A stretch of DNA of 64,000 bases from CBFHMJ01 sp965656875. GTDB lineage: Bacteria > Pseudomonadota > Gammaproteobacteria > Enterobacterales > Alteromonadaceae. Position 1 is the first letter of the stretch, and the number at the start of each line of letters is the position of its first letter. The stretch covers positions 1 through 64,000 of the forward strand of contig CBFHMJ010000005.1 in assembly GCA_965656875.1 (NCBI GenBank), given 5' to 3'. The position numbers were made by a program, and so were the translations under genes. This document shows, in pieces, positions 28,645-37,600 of the stretch. Below the pieces are notes generated by a model. That model saw only the letters and a program-made list of their open reading frames with translations. It did not search any database and had not been told where the DNA came from.

Positions 28645-28752
28645 GACAGTTACAAAAGTACGAACCCAATGCCAATAAGAATTTTCGGTTGAATAACTCT
28701 TATGCGTAGTTCTAAGCTCAGTTCTAATTGACTCGTTTTGACGACAGGCCTG
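28645..28752 (-). pseudogene. N-terminal fragment of an integron-type tyrosine recombinase
   Basis: The minus strand reads QNESIRTELRTTHKSYST and then ENSYWHWVRTFVTV. This matches the N-terminal SAM-like core-binding region of IntI/XerC-like integrases (..R...R..HYS.RTE..Y..WIRRFI.FH). It runs into a stop after about 35 residues and the catalytic R-H-R-Y half is missing. Its position and direction, diverging from a cassette gene that starts 170 bases away and is followed by attC, are those of intI in an integron. The assignment is by pattern only. Confidence 0.5.
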
Positions 28753-28917
28753 GTTTTGTTCCTAAGTTATTGTTGCATTTAAGATAATTATGGATTAATT
28801 TCAGGAAATTATTAATTTAAAACTTATTGGAATTGTGTTGATAGACTCAATATTGAAAAGTTTTATACGCACTTCTGTTGATTAAGCTGTTTTATTCACC
28901 AAAATAGGGAGAAATAG

Positions 28918-29130
28918 ATGCCAACTATGATTTCAGCCTTAATCGATGGGGAGGTCATCTCGATAGATGATGCAATTGTTCTGAGAGATCGATCAATTAT
29001 TCGACCTGATTTTAGCTGTATAGAATGTAATGAGCCCGTTAGAGCTCATAAATCAGGTGGTAATGCTAGCGCTCATTTCGAGCATCTAAGCCGTAATCCT
29101 GACTGTCCGTTGAGTCATGTTGCCCCGTAA
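28918..29130 (+). CDS. integron-cassette protein, CoiA-like zinc-binding domain
   Basis: 70 residues with potential metal ligands C34-x2-C37, H44, H53, H56, C63 and H67. The core CxxCxEPVRAHKSGG and then ASAHFEHLSRNPDCPLSH is one I recognise from small proteins that recur as integron gene cassettes and that resemble the N-terminal zinc region of competence protein CoiA. AGGGAGA sits about six bases before the ATG and supports the start. The stop codon at 29128-29130 lies inside the left end of an attC site, the usual layout of a gene cassette. The cellular role is not known; nucleic-acid binding is a guess from the zinc motif. Confidence 0.75.
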   Translation: MPTMISALIDGEVISIDDAIVLRDRSIIRPDFSCIECNEPVRAHKSGGNASAHFEHLSRNPDCPLSHVAP

Positions 29131-29227
29131 ATAGAACAAAGCAATCAACTTCGCTACGGCTACTTTGTGGCCTTCGCCGGACAGTCCACGCTTCGCGCAG
29201 CCTGCCGATTATTGCAGGCGTTAGCTT
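29122..29227 (+). other. attC recombination site 1 (about 105 bp)
   Basis: The left end AGAACAAAGCAATCAAC (29133-29149) and right end GATTATTGCAGGCGTTAG (29207-29224) are imperfect inverted repeats (GAAC/GTTA, GCAAT/ATTGC), as in long VCR-like attC sites that read AACAAAGCAATCAA ... TTATTGCGGGCGTTAG. The middle holds several smaller hairpins (CTTCGC, CGCTTCGCG). The right boundary GTTAGCT departs by one base from GTTRRRY. Confidence 0.7.
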
Positions 29228-29314
29228 TAAATTAGGGCTACTTGGTTCGTTAAGGTGAGTTTATCACCTCTAATCAGGTGGCCAGTTTTTGTTGACCACT
29301 ACAGCCACATTTAG

Positions 29315-29491
29315 CGGATACATGACAAAGAGGTAGAAAAAGGCGATTTTGTTGTGGTCTATACAAAGTCAGGGAAGAATAAAGCCACGAACAATATAAG
29401 TGGAAATAAAACACACTTTTTCTATTGGGGGATTGAACGAACCGTCTGGAATCAAAAGGGAGGACGAAGCCGTCCTATTTTCATTGAATGA
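29315..29491 (+). pseudogene. remnant of a second cassette gene
   Basis: Between the two attC sites the longest sensible frame (after a TAG at 29312-29314) reads IHDKEVEKGDFVVVYTKSG, then KNKATNNISGNKTHFFYWGI, then ERTVWNQKGGRSRPIFIE before the stop. No start codon precedes it in frame, and codons just upstream in another frame (VFVDHYSHI) suggest an old frameshift. The GDFVVVYTKSG...HFFYWG..RTVWN..G pattern recalls lamin-tail-like domains, a weak resemblance. The stop is 21 bases before attC 2, as expected for a cassette gene. Confidence 0.45.
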
Positions 29492-29512
29492 TTGGTCGTT
29501 CAAACCGATATA

Positions 29513-29571
29513 AACATAACAAGCAAAGATACTGGACGGGCTAAAGCGACCCCGTGCTTTGGGTGTTAAGC
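29513..29571 (+). other. attC recombination site 2 (about 60 bp)
   Basis: The left end CATAACAAGCAAAG (29515-29528) pairs with the right end CTTTGGGTGTTAAGC (29557-29571): AAC/GTT and CAAAG/CTTTG separated by three bases on each side. The right core site GTTAAGC fits GTTRRRY exactly. The short size and the position directly before a new gene's ribosome binding site (AAGGA at 29575-29579) are typical of cassette arrays. Confidence 0.75.
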
Positions 29572-29584
29572 ATTAAGGATTGAA

Positions 29585-30583
29585 ATGGGATACGACTGCA
29601 CCAATCACTTTCCAATTAAAACTAAAGAAAAAGACGTCGAAGATTTTTTGCTGCTGCTCGGGTATGAAAAGGGCAAGAAAGGACTGTACAGCGGAATGGT
29701 TGTCACTCCATATTTTTTCTATGATGATAAAGATTACAAATACATAACTGGAATATACTCTGAGCTTTATACCGATGAGGACACAGGCGAACTTCTATTT
29801 TGTACTAGTACTACTATATGGCGTAGTAAATTCGATTGCGATTTTCACAATCACACAATCAGAAAGTTAAAAAAGCAATTTGGTGGCTACTTCATTAGTG
29901 ACATTGGCAAGAATCGATATTTTAAGTTTGAGGGTGTGATTCGTGAGAAGGCTGAAGCTGGCGTCTATCAAGCATATGGCCGCTTTTCCCACAACATTAA
30001 ACGCGCCAAAAATTTTGCAAGTTTTTCGAACTTAAATAATAACGATACATACCCAATCCAGAATGTTGATTTTATAGATTCAATGAATCCGAAACTTCTG
30101 GCAACAAATGTTTTAGTTCCCTATGTATTATCTGCCATCGAAGATTTCTTTAGGTCAACCTATATTGCTCTACTTAAGTATTCAGATAACAAAGAAAAAG
30201 TGATTCAAAATGCTCGGATTCAAGGTGCGGAGCTTGTTTTGATCGATCAAGGATCTCTAACAGTTCCCGAAGCCGTAGCAAAATGGATGAATTTTCAAGA
30301 GATGGACAAGGTCAACAAAGCATTTAAGCATCTTGACAATCGTTTAGACTTACACGGAGTGCTAAGGAAACCATTCGGAAGGAAAAAAGAGAATTTTTGG
30401 TCAATGTTAGTAAGAATAATAGAATTGAGACACGGAATAATTCACCGTGCGGAAATGGATTTTACTTATTTGCCAAAAGATGTCGAGAGCGATCTAAAAT
30501 ACGTAGAAAAGGCTATGTGGCGTTTTTATCAGCATTTGGTAAATGTGTATAAATGGAATGAGGTCGAAAAGTGGGAGTTTTGA
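29585..30583 (+). CDS. cassette-borne HEPN-like protein
   Basis: 332 residues. The C-terminal half is helical and contains RHGIIH at 282-287 (R-x4-H), the signature spacing of HEPN ribonuclease domains, preceded by helices with SAIEDFFRSTYIALLKYS and a long charged helix. The N-terminal ~150 residues (MGYDCTNHF..., several beta-type stretches) match nothing I know. AAGGA five bases before the ATG, directly after attC 2, fixes the start. The stop is followed at once by GCTTAAC, a perfect left core of an attC site, so the gene is almost certainly an integron cassette. HEPN proteins are often toxins or defence RNases; activity here is inferred from one motif and needs a structural match. Confidence 0.7.
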   Translation: MGYDCTNHFPIKTKEKDVEDFLLLLGYEKGKKGLYSGMVVTPYFFYDDKDYKYITGIYSELYTDEDTGELLFCTSTTIWRSKFDCDFHNHTIRKLKKQFGGYFISDIGKNRYFKFEGVIREKAEAGVYQAYGRFSHNIKRAKNFASFSNLNNNDTYPIQNVDFIDSMNPKLLATNVLVPYVLSAIEDFFRSTYIALLKYSDNKEKVIQNARIQGAELVLIDQGSLTVPEAVAKWMNFQEMDKVNKAFKHLDNRLDLHGVLRKPFGRKKENFWSMLVRIIELRHGIIHRAEMDFTYLPKDVESDLKYVEKAMWRFYQHLVNVYKWNEVEKWEF

Positions 30584-30584
30584 T

Positions 30585-30650
30585 GCTTAACAAGCGTATG
30601 TTGCCGGACTGGTATTAGTGGAGTACAACACTGTGCTCCAAACCAGCTGC
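30585..30650 (+). other. attC site 3, left half and hairpin only
   Basis: GCTTAAC at 30585-30591 is the exact complement of the GTTAAGC right core of attC 2 and fits the RYYYAAC left-core rule. A nested hairpin follows: CTGGT (30609-30613) with ACCAG (30642-30646), and TGGAG (30619-30623) with CTCCA (30636-30640). No matching GTTRRRY right core is found downstream, so the site is decayed or was cut by a later rearrangement. Confidence 0.5.
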
Positions 30651-30833
30651 AAATACAAGCATCAAACTTACATTCCTGAATTTAAATCAAGTCGACTAAC
30701 CAGCTTTAGTCGACATTAAATATCACGAAGCCAATTTCCCCTTCCGCCACAAAGCTGTTATCCACTGCCAAATTTATTCATCCCTAAAAAGCCAGGTCTC
30801 GCAGTTCAAGTTAAGCCGTATTCAATTTATCGA

Positions 30834-30945
30834 TGATTGTTATTTTATGTAGCAAGATCGAACCCGGCCGCAGATCGCAAAAAGACGGTAAAACCCCCAA
30901 CCATATGGAGACGGAAATCCCTAACGTTTTTGGATTTTAAGTGGG
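30834..30945. repeat. diverged repeat copy C
   Basis: GATTGTTATTTTATGTAGCAAG and the following AGATCG..AAAAGACGGTAAAACCC match bases ~23949-24010 of copy A. CCATATGGAGACGGAAAT..CTAACG then matches 24096-24120 next to copy A, so copy C has lost about 85 bases between the two blocks. Same orientation as A and B. Confidence 0.75.
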
Positions 30946-31640
30946 TGTTCTGCGTATCGTGTCAGCTACCGAAACCATTCAACTTACACACGTTTTAAAA
31001 CAAACCTTACTGACCGCTCATTCTTTTTGTTCACATATTTATCCAGTTCAATCTTCTTCACTGACTAATCAAGACAACTTCCTAAGCATAATAACTAGCT
31101 GGTAACCCTGTATTACCGTTTATATCAACAAATGCGAATGTTTCCGAGAAGGAATGCTTAGATTATGGATGAATAAAAATGCATTTATAGAGGTTGTAAA
31201 GTCATTATTTTCAAAAGAGTACTATATTGTTCTGGCATTGGTGATTGAGCAGTGTTTACAACATAGTTACATTCAAATTCAAGCACTAATGAACCGATTT
31301 CAGAAAATAAACTGCTTGCCATTTGGTTCAACGTTGATATATTTTTACCAAACTTTAATCAAAAGTGAACATCTATGTATATACAGTTGATTAAAGGTTG
31401 CTATAGCTGTCTATTTTCGTTTTGGGATGTCTGAGAAATTCAATCGATTAAAACCAGTCATCAGACGGATCAGAACGCAGTATGTTTCCTTTGGGGTGGA
31501 AGCATATCTATGCATAAGCGCCTAATGCAAATACGTGTATCTCCACGGCGTATTTTGAACGATACCGATTTGCCCAGGGTGTGAAGAACAAAAGTACTTA
31601 TAAAAGCAAAAATGTACAAAAGTTGGGGATTGGGACGTTA

Positions 31641-34600
31641 ATGATGAGTATAAATCAGTTACTGGAGAGGGCTGCGCGTGCAGGTGTATTTTTGTACGCT
31701 GAGGATGAAAAACTAAAATTTAAATTATCGGTGGACGAATTCCCCATCGAACTCAAACAAGAAATAATTGCGCAGAAAGCCGAACTGATTGAATTTTTGT
31801 CTGCTCACCGAGATGACCAGAAAACTGAACGACCCGCCATTACTGTTCTGAATCGTACTGACTACCCTGACTCGCTTTATCCCACTTCATTTGCACAACG
31901 CCGACTATGGTTTATCGACCAGTTTGAACAGGGAAGTGCAGAATACAATATTCCCAGAGCGATAGAGGTTACTGGCGCGTTTCAGGTCGATATCGCTGAA
32001 CAAGCAATTCAGGCCATTATTCAACGACATGAAGCGCTACGAACCGTCTTTGTAGAAAAGGACGGTGAACCCCGGCAAAAAATCCTGCAACATCCCGAAT
32101 TTTCCCTGACTCGCATCGACTTATCTCATCTTCACCCCGACCGACAATGGCACCAGGTTTTGAACCTGGCACACGCTGATTTAACAACTGGCTTTGCGCT
32201 ATCGACCGACTTGATGCTGCGTGCCAGTTATATTGTTTTGAGTGATTTAGCCGACGGCACTGCCCGTGGCGTGTTGTTATTTAACACCCATCACATAGCC
32301 TCTGATGGATGGTCCATGTCGGTGCTGATCCGTGAGTTCGTTGCTGAATATGATGGTTTAACCCGTGGCGTTCTCGCTGATATTCCCGATTTACCTGTGC
32401 AGTATACCGATTATGCCGCCTGGCAGCGCGACTGGTTGCAGGGTGATGTGCTGGAGCGACAACTGGCGTATTGGCAACAACAACTTGATGACGCGCCTGT
32501 GGTGCATCAGTTGCCATTAGACCGATCCAGACCCGCCGTAAAACAACATGCCGGAAAGCGGTTAAACAGTGAATTGTCAGCGGTGTTAAGCAAGCAAGTC
32601 ACGGCATTTGCGCAACAGCACGACATGACGCCGTTTATGGTTATTCATGCCGCATTAACCTTGACGCTGACGTTTTATGCCGGGCAATCCCGATTTGTTG
32701 TCGGTACTCCAGTGGCGAATCGGGTTGATAAAAAGCTGGAATCGCTCATCGGCTTTTTTGTGAATACGCTGGTTCTACACACGCATACTGAATTTACCAG
32801 CCTGGCCGAGTTTCTGGCGCATGTACGCCAGGTCAATCTTGATGCGCAATCACATCAGGATATTCCGTTTGAGCAAGTTGTCGAAGCTTGCTCCACCAGC
32901 CGTTCGATGCAACACACACCGCTGTTCCAGGTGATGTTGAGTATGAACACCAATGAATCATCTGAATTAAGTTTACCTGGCTTAACATTTGCGGCAATCA
33001 GCGATGATGATGTGACGGCTAAATATGATCTGGACGTCACTATCCAGTTAACTGAGCAGGGTGGTAGTACGTCCTGGGTTTTTGATTTGTCTTTATTCGA
33101 TGAGACAACGGTTGCTCAGTTTGATCGTCATTTTATTCAGGTATTAGATGCGTTGGTGAATACGGTCGATGTACTGCAATCGCCGGGCGATATTCAACAG
33201 CTAAGTCAGCATGAACAGCAGAGCATTCTGCAACAGCTTGATGGCGACCACACATCGACAGCCCCCCAGTTACTGCTACACGAAGCCTTCGAACAACACG
33301 CGACAAACACACCGGACGCACTGGCACTGGTCGCCGGGACCGAACGACTGACTTACCAGGCGCTTAACGAATCGGCCAACAGGCTGGCTCATTATCTGGT
33401 GGCCCAGGGTGTTGGTCCGGACAAGCCGGTCGGTGTGTATCTGACTCGTTCGGTGAATACCATTATCAGTGTGCTGGCGATTTTGAAAGCGGGTGGTGCC
33501 TATGTATCGCTGGACCCGGCGTATCCACAGGAGCGCTTACAATATCTGATTGAAGACACAGGTTTAACGCTGGTTTTAACCGAGCAGGCATTAACCGAGC
33601 AGGCGTTAACTAAGCAAGCGTTAACTAAGAAGACATTAACCGGACAAACGCAATCGCTGGCACTGGACAGTGAAGAAGCCCGCAGCGCCCTGGCGGATTA
33701 TCCGGTGACACCGTTAGCCCGTCGTGCAGACCCTCGTCATTTAAGTTATTTGATTTATACCTCCGGCTCGACCGGGAAACCAAAAGGGGTGGCGATAGCG
33801 CATCGCAATTCATCGGCGTTTATTCAATGGAGTCTGGCTTATTTCAGCCAGCAAGAACTGTCTTCCGTGCTGTTCAGCACATCCCTGAACTTTGATTTAT
33901 CGGTATTTGAACTGTTTGCACCGCTGTCAGCGGGTGGCTGTATCGTTCTGGTGAAGAACATTCTGGATTTACTGGAACCGTCGTTTAATGGCGAGGTTAT
34001 CACGCTGATTAACACAGTGCCGTCGGGCATTGATGCGGTGGCTCAGTCCGGGCGCATTCCGGACTCAGTGATGACGATAAACCTGGCGGGAGAGCCGCTG
34101 AAGAAATCACTGGTGAACCGGCTACACGAGCAGCATGATTTACATCGGGTGGTGAATCTGTACGGACCGTCGGAAGACACCACGTATTCGACGGTGTATG
34201 AGATGAAAGGCCCACTGACTCACGAACCGAAAATAGGACGTCCGGTGGGGAATACCCGCGCTTACGTGCTAAGTCGGGAACAGCAACTGGTGCCGTTTGG
34301 TGTCGCTGGTGAGTTGTATCTGGGCGGTGCAGGTGTCGCACGAGGCTACCTGAATCAAGCGGCGATGACCGCAGAGCGCTTTGTGCCTAATCCGTTTTTG
34401 GACGACAAAACTGATGTTGCAGGCGAACAAGACTTTGCTCGGCTGTATCGAACCGGCGATTTAGTCCGTTATGATGCTCAGGGCGAATTGCACTTCCTGG
34501 GCAGACTGGATGACCAGGTGAAAATCCGGGGTTTCCGGATAGAAATGGGTGAAATTGAACATCGACTGAATGATGCTGATTCGGTGCATCAGTCACTGGT

Positions 34601-37600
34601 TCAGGTGAATGAAACGGCGGGGCAGACTCGGCTGGTGGCCTGGGTTGAGCCGGTTGATGCGTCAATAGATGACAGCACATTTATTGATGCTGTTCGGTCT
34701 CAGTTACAGACTGAATTACCGGATTATATGGTGCCAGCGGCGTTTGTGGTTATTCGCGACTGGCCGTTGTTGCCGAATGGCAAAATTAACAAAAACGCAT
34801 TGCCAGCACCGGACTGGCACAACACTGAACAAACGTATCAGCCACCAGAGACAGAAACCGAGCAGATGCTGGTTGAGATTGAATCAACATTGCTCAGCGT
34901 GCCTGCGGAACAGTTGAGTGTAACGGCAAACTTTTTTGAATCGGGCGGACACTCGTTAATTGCCGTGAAGTTAGTCTCAGCCATTCAACAACAATTCGCA
35001 AAAGTCATTTCTCTTAAGGCTGTCTTCGAACATCATTCAATCCGACAACTGGCTGCTGTACTGGACCAGTTAGCCGTTAGCACCGCTCATTTCCCAATTG
35101 AACCGGCGGCTGACCAGTCGCGTCGTTATTTTCCATTATCCTGGGCGCAACAACGTCTCTGGTTTATCGATCAACTCGAACAGGGTAGCGCCGAATACAA
35201 TATGCCACTGGCGTTTGAAATCAGTGGTGAATTCGATTACCAGCTTGCCAATACTGCCTTACAAGCCATCGTTGCGCGTCATTCGAGTTTACGCACGCTC
35301 TTTACTACCATTGACGAACAGGCGCAGCAACACATTATCGAACCTGCTTTTCAACTGACGATAGTACACGCGCAAGGCGAGCAAACCACGGCATTATCAG
35401 CCGAGCAACAGCTTAATGATGCGATTCGTGATGAACAAAAAACACCCTTCGATTTAAGCCGCGAGTTGCCGATCCGTGGTCGTTTTCTTGTGTTATCTGC
35501 CAGTGATGATAAGACGCAGCAATCAGCGACAATTTCAACGCGAGGCGTATTGTTGTTGACGATGCATCATATCGTATCTGATGCCTGGTCTTTGTCGATT
35601 CTGATGCAAGAGTTTGTGCATGCTTATCAGGATCTTACTCAGGGAAAACCCGTCGAATTACCGGCATTGCCGCTGCAATACGTCGATTACGCCGTGTGGC
35701 AGCGCGAAATGTTACCCGCAGATGTTTACGACAAGCAGTTAGCATTCTGGCGAGAAACATTACATCAGCTACCCGTAACACACAGTATTCCGCTCGATAA
35801 ACCGCGTCCTGCGCAAAGCGCCTGGCGGGGACGCCGCGTTAGTGGCCGTATTAATCAACAGCAAGTGGCATCACTGATGATGCTGGCGAAACGCTTTAAT
35901 CTGACGCCGTTTATGTTGTATCACGCGGTTATTAGCCTGGTATTAGCAAAACACAGCACCAGAGACATGGCTGATCAAGCGGCCGCAGATATTGTGATTG
36001 GTACGCCCGTCGCGAATCGGACTCAGGCCGGGCTTGAGTCCGTTATTGGTTTCTTTGTGAATACGCTGGTTTTACGGCTTAACGTGGGTGAACAATCACT
36101 GGGCGATTTTCTGGCTCAGGTTCGTCAGGTCAATATTGACGCTCAAGCGCATCAGGATGTGCCGTTTGAACAGGTGGTTGATCATTGTCAGGTTACTCGT
36201 TCGACCGCTCACGCGCCGTTATTTCAGATCATGTTGAATATGAATACGGTTGAGCAAGGAGACATCGCGCTACCTGGGTTAACGGTCACGAATGTGTCTG
36301 GTGGTTCTGATGTAGCCAAATTCGATTTGGATATCGCGGTTCAACAGTCCGATCAGGGCGCAACGATCAGTTGGATCTACGATACGGCGCTGTTTGAACA
36401 GAGTCGAATTGAACGATTGAGCAGGCATGTCGAACAATTGCTGGCGACGCTGGCTTTGGATGCCGATCACCATCGTTCGATTACAGAGATTGAATGCCAG
36501 TCAACCAATGAACTGGAAACACTTCGGGTTGCGCTGAATCAGACAGCGGTTCCTGTTGATGACCGTCAAACACTGCAACAACAGATAGAAGCGATTGCGG
36601 CGTCAAACCCTGGTGCAATCGCTGTTGTTGATGATAATCACCCTCAGGGATTGAGTTATCAGGCTTTGAATCAGGCTGCAAATCGACTGGCTACGCAGTT
36701 AGTAGATCAGTCCATGACCAATGAGCGAGTGGGTGTTTATCTGTCTCGTAGCGCTAATACACTGGTTACTGTGCTGGCCGCATTAAAAGCAGGGTTGGCC
36801 TGGGTGCCGCTTGACCCGGCGTTACCGTCTGCACGTATTCAAACTATTGTTGAGGATGCAGAACTGTCGCTGATTGTGGTCGAACATGAACAGGTGGCAA
36901 TGTCTGCATTACCAGCATTGAATGTGACGTACCTTGATATATCAACAGTGATCAGTGCCGCTGGTGGTGAGACAAATCCACCTTGCATGACCACGGGCGA
37001 CAGTATTGCTTACGTCTTGTACACCTCAGGTTCAACAGGAAAACCTAAAGGTGTTGCGGTTTATCAGAAAGGGTTGTTGAACTACCTGTCTCATGCCGTT
37101 GAACGGTACTGGACTGCCGATATCAAACACGCGATTGTCAGCTCGACACTCAGCTTTGATGCCACGTTAACAACCCTGTTGTCGCCGTTGCTTTGCGGGA
37201 AAACCGTTGTGATGTTGCAACAAGAGGACGTCATCCCGGCATTAACTGCACAGCTTAAATCGGATGCTGCCGGATTATTTAAAGTCGCCCCCGCACACCT
37301 TGAAGCGCTTTCTGCATCGTTTGAAAAACCCGTTGCCACACCTCATGTGCTGGTGATTGGCGGCGAACAACTCACCGGCCAGTTAATTCAACAATTGCAG
37401 GCGTTGCTACCCGGCGCGACGTTTATAAACGAATACGGCCCCACCGAAACGGTCGTGGGTTGTTGTGAATATTATGTCTATCCAGGCGATACAGTGGATT
37501 CACGGATGGCTATACCTATCGGTACGCCAATTCGTAATACCCGTCTGTTGGTGCTGGATGAGCATCGTCGTCCTGTTCCGTTTGGTAGTGTGGGCGAGTT

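Larger units (their letters stand above)
30584..31640. other. gene-poor stretch upstream of the four-module NRPS gene
   Basis: About 1.06 kb without a convincing gene. It holds the half attC, repeat copy C and an AT-rich leader before the NRPS start at 31641. I looked for a sigma70 promoter in 31385-31640 and found no pair of boxes I would defend. GGGATTGGGAC at 31626-31636 can serve as ribosome binding site. Confidence 0.5.

Noticed and set aside
31154..31390. 78-residue reading frame with hydrophobic stretches
   Set aside because: AT-rich gap, AGGA directly abutting the ATG, no recognisable pattern and no conserved context; probably chance.
31385..31640. Sigma70 promoter for the fourth NRPS gene
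   Set aside because: TTGATT (31387) and TATAAA (31599) are present, but no -35/-10 pair with acceptable spacing could be made; left unassigned.
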